Source: Aeromonas hydrophila subsp. hydrophila ATCC 7966 (lineage in GTDB: Bacteria > Pseudomonadota > Gammaproteobacteria > Enterobacterales > Aeromonadaceae). From it: a stretch of DNA of 64,000 nucleotides. The notes under the pieces were generated by a model. It worked only from the letters and a program-made list of their open reading frames with translations, was not told the DNA's origin and searched no databases. Where the stretch lies: assembly GCF_000014805.1 (NCBI RefSeq), contig NC_008570.1, positions 538,501-602,500 of the forward strand, given 5' to 3'. Shown here in pieces: positions 33,008 through 40,842 of this stretch. Each line of letters begins with the position of its first letter. Position 1 is the stretch's first letter. Position numbers and translations under genes: made by a program.

Positions 33008-34384
33008 TTAGCCCAGCTTGCGAGCGCGGTAGCTGCGCCCCTTGATCTTGCCTTCCTGCAGCCGCTTGAGGGCGGCGCTCGCCACCTGGCGCTTCACCGC
33101 CACGTAGGAGTACTGCTCGGAAATCTGGATCTTGCCCACATCGGCCCCGGCAATGCCGCCTTCGCCAGTGAGGGCGCCGAGGATGTCACCGGCGCGCACC
33201 TTGCTCTTGCGGCCCGCATCGATGGAGAGGGTCACCATCTGCGGTGCAATCGGCTTGATGTCGCGGCCGATCCCGGCCAGATCGCCCTGGGGAATGGGGG
33301 CCTGCTGGTACTCCTCGATGAAGTTGACGCGCTGGGCCTCGTTCGGCTGGTAGAGGCTCAGGGCCAGGCCCTGCTGGCCGGCGCGGCCGGTACGACCGAT
33401 GCGGTGCACGTGTACCTCGGGGTCGTAGGTCAGCTCGTAGTTGATGACGGCGCCCAGCTCCTTGATGTCGAGACCGCGGGCGGCCACGTCGGTGGCCACC
33501 AGGATGGTGGCGCTGCCGTTGGCGAAGCGCACCAGCACCTGATCCCGCTCGCGCTGCTCCAGGTCACCGTTCAGCGCCAGCGCCGAGAAGCCCTTGGCGG
33601 CCAGGTGATCGGCCACGTCGTTGCAGGCGCGCTTGGTGTTGCAGAACACCACGCAGGAGCTCGGCTGGTAGTGGCTGAGCAACCAGCCGAGGGCGTCGAG
33701 GCGCTGGCCGGCCGGCACTTCATACAGCTTCTGCTCGATGGCGCTGTCTTCGTGCAGGGACTCCACGCTCACCTCGACCGGGTTGCGCTGCACGCCGCGG
33801 CTCATCTGGGCGATCCCCTCCGGATAGGTGGCGGAGAACAGCAGGGTCTGGCGGTCGCGCGGGGCGTGGCTGATGACCCGGTTGATGTCTTCGCCAAAGC
33901 CCATGTCCAGCATGCGATCCGCTTCGTCCAGCACCAGCGTCTTGAGGCCGTCCAGCTCGAGGGTGCCCTGCTCCAGGTGCTTGAGGATCCGGCCCGGGGT
34001 GCCGACGGCGATGTGGGCGCCAAAGCTCAGGGTGGCGGATTGCGGTGCGGTCGGGGTGCCGCCGCACAGGGTGACCAGCTTGACGTTGGGCAGGGTACGG
34101 GCGAGACGGCGGATCTCGGTGGCAACCTGATCGGCCAGCTCGCGGGTTGGACAGAGCACCAGCGCCTGCACCTCGAGCCGGTTGACATCGAGGTTAGCAA
34201 GCAGGCCGAGGCCGAAGGCAGCGGTCTTGCCACTACCGGTTTTTGCCTTGGCGATCAGGTCTTTGCCATCGAGTACCAGGGGCAGACTCTGGGCCTGGAT
34301 CGGGGTCATCTGCAGATAACCCAGGCTGGCGAGGTTGTCCTGCAGGGCGGGGGAGAGGTTCAGGCTGCTAAATTCGTTGTTCAC
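33008..34384 (-). CDS. dbpA: ATP-dependent RNA helicase DbpA
   Basis: The protein has 458 residues. DEAD-box motifs are in order: Q motif (GYLQMTPIQAQSLP), AKTGSGKT, PTRELADQ, GTPGR, LDEADRMLDMG, SAT, ARGLD and HRIGRTGRAGQ. The C-terminal 75 residues (SIDAGRKSKVRAGDILGALT to SYRARK) form the DbpA RNA-binding domain, which targets hairpin 92 of 23S rRNA. It acts in large-subunit assembly. The start codon is GTG at 34384 with a modest GAG upstream. Confidence 0.95.
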   Translation of the reverse strand: MNNEFSSLNLSPALQDNLASLGYLQMTPIQAQSLPLVLDGKDLIAKAKTGSGKTAAFGLGLLANLDVNRLEVQALVLCPTRELADQVATEIRRLARTLPNVKLVTLCGGTPTAPQSATLSFGAHIAVGTPGRILKHLEQGTLELDGLKTLVLDEADRMLDMGFGEDINRVISHAPRDRQTLLFSATYPEGIAQMSRGVQRNPVEVSVESLHEDSAIEQKLYEVPAGQRLDALGWLLSHYQPSSCVVFCNTKRACNDVADHLAAKGFSALALNGDLEQRERDQVLVRFANGSATILVATDVAARGLDIKELGAVINYELTYDPEVHVHRIGRTGRAGQQGLALSLYQPNEAQRVNFIEEYQQAPIPQGDLAGIGRDIKPIAPQMVTLSIDAGRKSKVRAGDILGALTGEGGIAGADVGKIQISEQYSYVAVKRQVASAALKRLQEGKIKGRSYRARKLG

Positions 34385-34948
34385 AAAAAGACTCTATATC
34401 GGAGAAAACGGGCTGCGCCGTGCGCAAGGGCGCGCATTGTATCAGAAAGCGCTGCCGGGTGTGGCGGATTTTTGAACGACTGGACGGCGACGGTGGCGGG
34501 GCTGCGGCCGGGGAAAACCGGTGGCGGCATGTTGTCCGGCTCGTCTGAAAATACCCCACTGCCTTTCGGGAATTAGCTGAAAGAAGCCGGGCCATTCATC
34601 GCAAATAAGATAAACGTTTGTCACTTTGATTTGATTAAATAAATTCGCCGTAAATTTAACCTCACCGCTATGACGCCATTCGCCAGGTTTTAAATAAATG
34701 TGAGAAAGCTGTGAAAATAGCCCTTTCAGACTGAATGGTTTATTTTTAACTATCTGTTTATTAATGATTTTTATGTTCATTGAACAATGATTAGATGCTT
34801 GCGTGAGCGTTTAATTAATTTAAAAACGTTTGTATTATCCAACATGCATATTTTTACCGCAGATTGTGATGGCTATCTGATTTTTAAATATGCAAATGTC
34901 TATGATGGCGCCGGTCAAAAAATTACAAATTACTCAGGTGCTACTGGT
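34385..34948. other. AT-rich region upstream of nupC
   Basis: The left part belongs to the dbpA promoter; the right 330 bases are AT-rich. An open frame from 34787 runs into nupC, but its product lacks transporter features and nupC has its own good start. It contains a nested hairpin at 34846-34893 and TGTGA-like elements near 34700. No gene is supported. Confidence 0.6.
34846..34893 (+). promoter_or_regulatory. Nested hairpin in the presumed nupC leader
   Basis: GCATATTT (34846-34853) pairs with AAATATGC (34886-34893), and inside it CAGAT pairs with ATCTG. It lies 55 bases before the nupC start. It matches no riboswitch class I can recognise. Confidence 0.4.
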
Positions 34949-36154
34949 ATGGAATACGTTCACTTTGTGCTCGGACTCGTGATGGTCCTCGCTCTTGCTT
35001 TGCTGGCCAACCGCCACAACTGGAAACAGATCAAACTGCGTTATATCGGCCAACTGCTGGTGGTCGAACTGGCGCTGGCCTGGTTCATGCTGAACTCCGA
35101 AGTGGGTCTGGCGGTGGTGGGTGGCTTCGCGGCCGGCTTCACCAAGTTGATGGAGTTTGCCAAACAGGGTACCGACTTCGTGTTCGGCGGCCTGGTCAAT
35201 GAAGGGGCCTTCTCCTTCTTCCTGATGGTACTGATGCCCATCGTCTTCATCTCCGTGCTGATCGGTATCCTGCAGTACATCCGTCTGCTGCCGCTGGTGA
35301 TCCGCGGCATCGGTACCGTGCTGGCCAAGATCAACGGCATGGGCAAGCTGGAGTCCTTCAACGCCATCAGCTCCATGATCGTCGGCCAGTCCGAGAACTT
35401 CATCGCGCTCAAGAACATCCTGCCGCACCTGAACGAGAAGCAGATGTACACCCTGGCCGCCACTGCCATGTCCACCGTCTCCATGTCCATCGTCGGTGCC
35501 TACATGCAGCTGATCGAGCCGCGCTACGTGGTGGCCGCGTTGGTGCTCAACATGTTCAGTACCTTCATCGTGCTGTCGCTGATCAACCCCTACGAGCCGG
35601 ACAATACCGTGACCGACGCCAAGGCGCTGGCCGAAGGTGACGAGCACCACAGCCCGAAGAAAGAGAACTTCTTCGAGATGCTGGGCGAGTACATCATGGC
35701 CGGTTTCACCGTGGCGGTCATCGTGGGTGCCATGCTGGTCGGCTTCATCGCCCTGATTGCCCTCATCAACTACCTGTTCGAGATGGCATTCGGCGTCAAC
35801 TTCCAGTTCGTCATGGGCTACCTCTTCTACCCGATCGCCTGGATCCTGGGCATCCCGAGTGGTGAAGCGCTGCAAGCCGGCTCCATCATGGCGACCAAGC
35901 TGGTGACCAACGAGTTCGTGGCCATGATGGATCTGGGCAAGATTGCTGCCCAGCTCTCTCCGCGTACCATCGGCATCCTCTCCATCTTCATGGTGTCGTT
36001 CGCCAACTTCAGCTCCATCGGCATCATCGCCGGTGCGGTGAAGGCGCTGAACGAAGAGAAGGGCAACATGGTCTCCCGCTTCGGTCTGAAGCTGGTGTAC
36101 GGCTCCACCCTGGTGAGTCTGCTCTCCGCCGTGATTGCCGGTGTGATGCTGTAA
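34949..36154 (+). CDS. nupC: Nucleoside:cation symporter, NupC (CNT) family
   Basis: The protein has 401 residues with about eight to ten membrane helices. CNT signatures are visible: [20 protein letters not shown] and SMIVGQSE, plus [15 protein letters not shown] and [18 protein letters not shown]. It imports nucleosides with protons or sodium across the inner membrane. ATG 34949 is chosen because the product then starts [10 protein letters not shown] and AGGTG lies eight bases upstream. It is monocistronic, with a strong terminator 25 bases after the stop. Confidence 0.93.
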   Translation: MEYVHFVLGLVMVLALALLANRHNWKQIKLRYIGQLLVVELALAWFMLNSEVGLAVVGGFAAGFTKLMEFAKQGTDFVFGGLVNEGAFSFFLMVLMPIVFISVLIGILQYIRLLPLVIRGIGTVLAKINGMGKLESFNAISSMIVGQSENFIALKNILPHLNEKQMYTLAATAMSTVSMSIVGAYMQLIEPRYVVAALVLNMFSTFIVLSLINPYEPDNTVTDAKALAEGDEHHSPKKENFFEMLGEYIMAGFTVAVIVGAMLVGFIALIALINYLFEMAFGVNFQFVMGYLFYPIAWILGIPSGEALQAGSIMATKLVTNEFVAMMDLGKIAAQLSPRTIGILSIFMVSFANFSSIGIIAGAVKALNEEKGNMVSRFGLKLVYGSTLVSLLSAVIAGVML

Positions 36155-36178
36155 TACCGCCACCCGCTCTCTCCATGA

Positions 36179-36210
36179 CAAACCCCTGCCTCGGCAGGGG
36201 TTTGTTTTTT
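36179..36210 (+). terminator. Rho-independent terminator after nupC
   Basis: A perfect stem, CAAACCCCTGCC with GGCAGGGGTTTG and a TC loop, is followed by six T residues. Confidence 0.93.
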
Positions 36211-36246
36211 GGGGCGACAGCAGGTGCTAGCTGGCCTGACGGACCG

Positions 36247-36747
36247 CTAGCCTGGCCAGTGGGCCCAGTAACCGGCGGCCAGCAGAGTGAGGGTGCAAAA
36301 GCTGGTCTCGACGGCGCTGCCGCTTTTGAGCGGCCAGCCCGGCAGCCGGTAGCGGCGCTTGCTGGGCCACAGCAGCGGAATGCCGGCCGGGGTGAGCCAG
36401 TCTCCCAGCAGGTGGCTGAGGTAGCCGATGATAAGGGCATCCTTGACGCCGGTGGGCAGCAGGGCGGGAGCCAGGCTCTGATCCAGCCCCCAGATGGCGG
36501 CGGCCACCGCCAGCAGGCTGTGGGTGAAACCGCGATGGCCGAACAGCCGTGACAAGGGTTTCGAGATCCAGGGCAGGCGTTGCCCCAGCACCGACCTGGG
36601 GTGGTCGAGGTCCGGCAGCAGGGCGCTGGCCAGTGCGGCAGGAATGGTGTGCCACAGGCTGGCGTCGGCCAGGGCCGGCGTCAGCTGGAGTTTGTGGGCG
36701 AGCAGGGTGCAGGTAACGGAGAAGAGCAGGTGCCCTTGGGCTGTCAT
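36247..36747 (-). CDS. YdjM-like membrane-bound metal-dependent hydrolase (DUF457)
   Basis: The protein has 166 residues from ATG 36747 (MTAQGHLLFSVT, as in E. coli YdjM). Metal ligands are likely in LLPDLDHPRSVLGQR and GHRGFTHSLLA, with further His and Asp in GYLSHLLGDWLTP. There are four or so membrane helices. Earlier in-frame starts (36780, 36840) have no better ribosome site. In E. coli this family is SOS-controlled; I see no LexA box here. The cytochrome gene lies about 90 bases upstream on the same strand. Confidence 0.85.
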   Translation of the reverse strand: MTAQGHLLFSVTCTLLAHKLQLTPALADASLWHTIPAALASALLPDLDHPRSVLGQRLPWISKPLSRLFGHRGFTHSLLAVAAAIWGLDQSLAPALLPTGVKDALIIGYLSHLLGDWLTPAGIPLLWPSKRRYRLPGWPLKSGSAVETSFCTLTLLAAGYWAHWPG

Positions 36748-36839
36748 GATGGCTACGACATGGGGAAAATGGCGGCGCATCTTACCAGTGTCGCGGGCCA
36801 TTGCAGCAAAAAACCGGGGCCCGATGGGCAGCCCGGTCA

Positions 36840-37394
36840 TTAACTGCGCGGATCTTCCACCTTGGCGTCGGCGGGCACCCGTTTTTTGCCCAGCACCATG
36901 GCGCGCACCAGGTCGCTACGGGTGAGGCGATCGGTCAGGATCACCACGGCTGCATGGACGCCGACGGCAGCCATCAGGGTGTTGGCAATGATGCCGTGCA
37001 GCTCCTCCAGCCAGTCTTCGCCCCAGAAGGCATCCCAGGTGGTGAGCCAGCCGGTGACGACGGTGCCGACCAGCGACAGCAGCAGCAGCCAGATCATCAG
37101 GGCGCCGACCGGGTTGTGGCCGAGGTAGTAGGGGTGACTGCCCTGGGCCAGCTGGCGCAGGTAGTAGCGCACCCGGGCCGGGGTCGGCCACCATTGGCCG
37201 AAGCGGGCGTAATGGGGACCGACCAGCCCCCACAGCAGGCGGATGATCAGCAGGATGCCCACTGTGTAGCCGGCATATTTGTGGGGCTTGCTGCCCTCCT
37301 CCAGCACGAAGAAGTTGAGCAGGCAGAGGGTGACGGTGGCCCAGTGAAACACCCGGATGAGGGGATCCCAGACTTTCACTTCAGAGGTTGTCAT
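36840..37394 (-). CDS. Cytochrome b561/b-type membrane protein
   Basis: The protein has 184 residues and four helices. Paired His ligands are visible: IRVFHWATVTLCLLNF, KPHKYAGYTVG, WLEELHGIIANTLMAAVGVHAAVV. KVWDPLIRVFHW is the typical start of the Ni-Fe-hydrogenase-type cytochrome b family (cytb561). It should carry electrons through the inner membrane; the partner is unknown. The gene for a small PepSY-like exported protein lies 48 bases upstream on the same strand, a common pairing, so they probably form one operon. Confidence 0.88.
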   Translation of the reverse strand: MTTSEVKVWDPLIRVFHWATVTLCLLNFFVLEEGSKPHKYAGYTVGILLIIRLLWGLVGPHYARFGQWWPTPARVRYYLRQLAQGSHPYYLGHNPVGALMIWLLLLSLVGTVVTGWLTTWDAFWGEDWLEELHGIIANTLMAAVGVHAAVVILTDRLTRSDLVRAMVLGKKRVPADAKVEDPRS

Positions 37395-37442
37395 GGTGTG
37401 GCTCCATAGAAAGGGCCGGCAGGAGGCCGGCCCATGGCCGGA

Positions 37443-37712
37443 TTATTCGTCGATCTCTTCTTTGACTTTCTTCAGATCGGTCGGGTCGAAGTAGATCTCG
37501 ACCTTGCGCTTCTCCTTGTCCCAACCGTAAATCTCGTAGCAGTTGGTCTTGGTGACCTTGAACTTCTTGATGTCATAGCCCATCGCCTTGATCTGCTGCT
37601 GAGCGTCGGCTTCGCTCATCCACTTGCTCTTGTCGGCCTGGGTACATTGGGGATCGGCCAGGGCTGCGCCGCTCAACAGGGGGATCAGTAACAACAGGGG
37701 GGTCAGTTTCAT
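37443..37712 (-). CDS. Small exported PepSY-like protein
   Basis: The protein has 89 residues from ATG 37712. A signal peptide (MKLTPLLLLIPLLSGAALA) precedes a mature part of about 70 residues: MSEADAQQQIKAMGYDIKKF, then CYEIYGWDKEKRKVEIYFDP, a single PepSY-type fold. Two cysteines are present (PQCTQ and TNCYE). It precedes the cytochrome b gene and may act as its periplasmic partner; that is inferred from gene order only. Confidence 0.85.
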   Translation of the reverse strand: MKLTPLLLLIPLLSGAALADPQCTQADKSKWMSEADAQQQIKAMGYDIKKFKVTKTNCYEIYGWDKEKRKVEIYFDPTDLKKVKEEIDE

Positions 37713-37833
37713 TGCTTGCTCCTTGCGGGTGGTTGGGTCAACAGCCACAAGGTTAGGGCACCAAACTTAAGGGAAAATTAAGCACAAGGAGGTAGGAATG
37801 AATATCCCCGGCTGGATGCCGGGGAGGGGGTAA

Positions 37834-38286
37834 TCAACTCAGCTTGCCCCGGATGAGCCACTTGTCGAGGGCGTTGGCGAAGCGCTGCTTGTCGGCCGCG
37901 TTGAGGGGGGCCGGGCCGCCGGTCTGCACCCCGGCCGAGCGCAGCTCCTCCATGAAGTTGCGCATGCCGAGCCGCGCCTTGATGGTCTCGCGGGTGTAGA
38001 TCTCGCCGCGGGGATTGAGCGCCTCGCCGCCGGCATCGATCACCCAGGAGGCGAGCGGGATGTCGCCGGTGATCACCAGATCGCCGGGTTTGACCTGCTG
38101 GGCGATGACATGATCTGCCACATCGAAGCCCTTCTCCACCTGCTGGGTCTTGATGAAGGGGGAAGGAGGCACCCGCAGCCCCTGATTGGCCACTAGCGTG
38201 GTCACCACCTGGGCACGGTGGGCGGCGCGGTAAAGGATCTCCTTGACCGGAATGGGGCAGGCATCGGCATCGACCCAGATGGGCAT
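37834..38286 (-). CDS. UPF0178 (YaiI/YqxD) family protein
   Basis: The protein has 150 residues. It starts [20 protein letters not shown] and contains [20 protein letters not shown] and [10 protein letters not shown], diagnostic of UPF0178. The conserved Asp residues ([16 protein letters not shown]) recall PIN-type nucleases, so an RNA-processing role is plausible but unproven. It is single-gene. A short CCCCGGC/GCCGGGG hairpin (37806-37824) follows it without a T tract. Confidence 0.92.
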   Translation of the reverse strand: MPIWVDADACPIPVKEILYRAAHRAQVVTTLVANQGLRVPPSPFIKTQQVEKGFDVADHVIAQQVKPGDLVITGDIPLASWVIDAGGEALNPRGEIYTRETIKARLGMRNFMEELRSAGVQTGGPAPLNAADKQRFANALDKWLIRGKLS

Positions 38287-38391
38287 GGCAGGGCTTCCTG
38301 TGTCTGAAACGAGTGGCGCATCTTAACACGGCCGGCGCGGGGCGGCTGCCCCGGGGCTGAGTCGGGCCCGGCTTTGGTGTAAGCTGGGCCG

Positions 38392-39384
38392 ATGAACATG
38401 AGCAAAAAGGACGAGCAGATGGATCGGGTGCCCAGTGACGTAATTTATGGCCTGACCCTGGATGGCAGGGGTGGCATGCAGCCACTGGTGGCGGGCAGTG
38501 AGATACCGGCGCAGCAGCCGGGCTGGCTGCATCTGGACTACGGCAATCCGGAGGCGGCGCGCTGGTTGCTGCAGACCCCGCTGCTCAATGATGCGGCGCG
38601 CGAGTCGCTGCTCGGCCAGAGCAATCGTCCCAAGCTGGTGCGGATGGGGGAGACGGTGCTGCTGATCCTGCGCGGCATCAACCACAACAAGGATCACAGG
38701 CCGGAAGAGATGGTGGCGCTGCGCATCTACATCACCCCGGATCTCATCATCAGCAGCCGGCGCCGGCCGCTGCTGTCGGAGCAGGACGTGTTTAACCAGC
38801 TCAAGCTGGGGGGCGGTGCCGATACCCCGGCCGACTGGCTGGTGGAGATCTGCGACGCCCTGACCGACCGGGCCGGGGAGTTCGTCGAGGAGCTGCACGA
38901 TCAGATCTTGGATCTGGAGGAGATGGTGCTGATGCGCGATCTGCCCGCCAATGGCCGGTTGGCGCTGATCCGCAAGCAGCTCATCATGATCCGCCGCTAC
39001 CTCTCGCCGCAGCGGGATCTGGTGGCGCGCCTCGCCAACGAGAAGATCAGCTGGCTGGATGAAGATGACCGCCGGCGTCTGCTCGACATCGCCGACCGGC
39101 TGCGGCGCTGGCTGGACGATCTGGATGCCGGGGTGGCGCGTACCGCCGTGCTGGCGGACGAGATCAACAACCTGATGGCGGAGGCGACCAATCGCCGCGC
39201 CTACCAGATGTCGGTGATGGCGCTGCTGTTCCTGCCCGCCAGCTTCCTGACCGGCCTGTTCGGCATCAACCTGGGGGGCATTCCCGGGGCCGAGAGTCCG
39301 ACTGCCTTCTGGATCTTCTGCGGCTCCCTGGTGGCGCTGGCGACCGGGCTGGCGGTCTGGCTCAAACATCGGCGCTGGTGGTAA
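38392..39384 (+). CDS. zntB: Zinc transporter ZntB (CorA family)
   Basis: The protein has 330 residues. A large cytosolic funnel domain is followed by two C-terminal helices (MALLFLPASFLTGLFGINLGG and AFWIFCGSLVALATGLAVWL). The pore motif is GIN, as in ZntB, rather than the GMN of CorA magnesium channels. It moves zinc across the inner membrane as a pentamer. An ATG two codons later (38398) is an alternative start. The mechanosensitive channel gene follows after nine bases, probably in one transcript. Confidence 0.92.
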   Translation: MNMSKKDEQMDRVPSDVIYGLTLDGRGGMQPLVAGSEIPAQQPGWLHLDYGNPEAARWLLQTPLLNDAARESLLGQSNRPKLVRMGETVLLILRGINHNKDHRPEEMVALRIYITPDLIISSRRRPLLSEQDVFNQLKLGGGADTPADWLVEICDALTDRAGEFVEELHDQILDLEEMVLMRDLPANGRLALIRKQLIMIRRYLSPQRDLVARLANEKISWLDEDDRRRLLDIADRLRRWLDDLDAGVARTAVLADEINNLMAEATNRRAYQMSVMALLFLPASFLTGLFGINLGGIPGAESPTAFWIFCGSLVALATGLAVWLKHRRWW

Positions 39385-39393
39385 GGAGCAGAC

Positions 39394-39912
39394 ATGACGA
39401 CATGGGAATCTTTTGGCGTGACCCTGCTGTTGCTGCTGGGCCACACCCTCGTTCGCGGGCTCATTCACAAGAGCCTGCTGGCGCTGGCCCAGACCCGGCA
39501 GGTGAGCGAGAACCGGGTGCTCTACGTGGAGCACGTGTTCCACTTCCTGCTCGGCTGCGCCACCCTGCTGATCCTGGCCGGGGTGTGGGGGCTCGACTTC
39601 TCGCGGCTGGTGGTGCTGGCCTCCTCCTTCTTTGCGGTGCTTGGCGTCGCCATGGTGGCGCAGTGGTCGATCCTCTCCAACATCACCGCCAGCATTACCA
39701 TCTTCTTCGCCTTCCCCTACAAGATTGGCGACCGGATCCGGATCCTCGACAAGGATGACTCGGTCACCGGGGTCATCACCGAGATCGGCCTCTTCTACGT
39801 ACGGGTGCGCGATGACAATGGCGATCTGGTCACCTATCCGGCCAACCTGATCCTGCAAAAGCCGGTCAGGCGGCTGGAGGGCAAGGGGGTGGAACCCCTG
39901 CAACCGGAATGA
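39394..39912 (+). CDS. Small MscS-family mechanosensitive channel protein
   Basis: The protein has 172 residues. Three helices come first; the third (VVLASSFFAVLGVAMVAQWS) is the MscS pore-lining type, followed by the beta-domain start NITASITIFFAFPYKIGDRI. It is shorter than MscS (286) and lacks most of the C-terminal vestibule. AAGGAG lies five bases upstream of ATG 39394. It is co-transcribed with zntB, and a strong terminator follows. Confidence 0.88.
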   Translation: MTTWESFGVTLLLLLGHTLVRGLIHKSLLALAQTRQVSENRVLYVEHVFHFLLGCATLLILAGVWGLDFSRLVVLASSFFAVLGVAMVAQWSILSNITASITIFFAFPYKIGDRIRILDKDDSVTGVITEIGLFYVRVRDDNGDLVTYPANLILQKPVRRLEGKGVEPLQPE

Positions 39913-39940
39913 GAAAAGGCTCCTGCGGGAGCCTTTTTTG
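39913..39940 (+). terminator. Rho-independent terminator after the zntB operon
   Basis: A 10-bp stem (39914-39923 with 39928-39937, loop TGCG) runs into six T residues. Confidence 0.92.
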
Positions 39941-39954
39941 AGCCTGCCGATCAC

Positions 39955-40203
39955 TCAGCGTTCGAAGAAGCGGTAGAGGTGTTCGACCTGGATCGGGCAA
40001 TCCGCCACCAGGTGCACGTGCTGGCGGGCCTCCTCGACCGAGCCGAAGTAGCGGGGGCAGCCCAGGGTGTCGGTCATCTCGTACAGCTTGCCGTCCTGAC
40101 CCCTGAACTCCACGATCCAGCCGGGCAGGATGGCGTCCTGCAGGATCTCGGCTTCCTTGAAGGCTTGCTGCTGATAGAGCTGGCGAAGTTCGCTGACTGT
40201 CAT
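39955..40203 (-). CDS. Small protein of unknown function
   Basis: The protein has 82 residues from ATG 40203, where GGAGG lies five bases upstream; an ATG at 40236 would add 11 residues. The sequence (LQDAILPGWIVEFRGQDGKL, then DTLGCPRYFGSVEEARQHVH) is a mixed alpha/beta soluble protein with two cysteines. I do not recognise it. The DnaJ-related gene lies 63 bases upstream on the same strand, so it could be the last gene of that operon. Confidence 0.75.
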   Translation of the reverse strand: MTVSELRQLYQQQAFKEAEILQDAILPGWIVEFRGQDGKLYEMTDTLGCPRYFGSVEEARQHVHLVADCPIQVEHLYRFFER

Positions 40204-40266
40204 GACATCCTCCCGTGACGCTTGATGCCACTTCAAGTCTAGTGGTTGCGGTCGGGGTCGGCCGGC

Positions 40267-40842
40267 TCATTTGGCCGATTTGAGGTGCTCCCAGGCCCAG
40301 CGCAGGCGGATGAAGGTGTCGGCATCGCCCCCGCGATCCGGGTGGTGTTGCAGTGCCAGCTCCCGCCAGCGGCGGCGGATGGCATCGGGCTGCGCCCCGG
40401 TCGGCAGGGCGAACAGGGTCAGTGCCTCGGCCCTGTGCTCATCCCGCTCACAGGCCCGCCAGAAGCTGCCGAGCAGCGCCTCCACCTCCTCCCGGTCGGT
40501 CTGCCAGAACACCTGCCAGTCGAGGTAGTAACTGCGCAGCGCCTCGCCTTGGGCGAGGGCGCTTGCCCCCTCGCGAATGGCGAGTGGTTCGAGCCGGATA
40601 TCCAGGGTGCTGATCACCAGCCACCACCCTTCGCCATGAAGCTCGGCCTGCAGGTGGTAGAGGGCGTTCATGATGAGGAAGTTGAGCCGAAACAGCTGCA
40701 GCTGCTCATCCCCCGGCAGAGGCGGGATGACCTCCTGGCGGCGCAGCTCGGCCAGCAGTTCGTGCACCTTGTAGCTGCCGCTTGCCTGCCGCAGCAGTGT
40801 CAGCAGTGGAGCCAACAGCGGGTTGGGCCGTGTCTCGCTCAT
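40267..40842 (-). CDS. DnaJ-related protein with C-terminal J domain
   Basis: The protein has 191 residues. The N-terminal 120 or so residues match the DnaJ-related domain found in gammaproteobacteria (LAPLLTLLRQASGSYKVHEL; LFRLNFLIMNALYHLQ). The C-terminal 55 residues are a J domain with the HPD motif (LALQHHPDRGGD). It should stimulate an Hsp70 (DnaK-type) ATPase on some specific client. Its ATG overlaps the antiporter stop (ATGA), so the two are translationally coupled, which is an odd pairing of functions. Confidence 0.88.
   Translation of the reverse strand: MSETRPNPLLAPLLTLLRQASGSYKVHELLAELRRQEVIPPLPGDEQLQLFRLNFLIMNALYHLQAELHGEGWWLVISTLDIRLEPLAIREGASALAQGEALRSYYLDWQVFWQTDREEVEALLGSFWRACERDEHRAEALTLFALPTGAQPDAIRRRWRELALQHHPDRGGDADTFIRLRWAWEHLKSAK

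Noticed and set aside
34787..34948. 54-codon N-terminal extension of nupC
   Set aside because: The extension is not hydrophobic and not transporter-like, and ATG 34949 has its own ribosome site and the expected family start.
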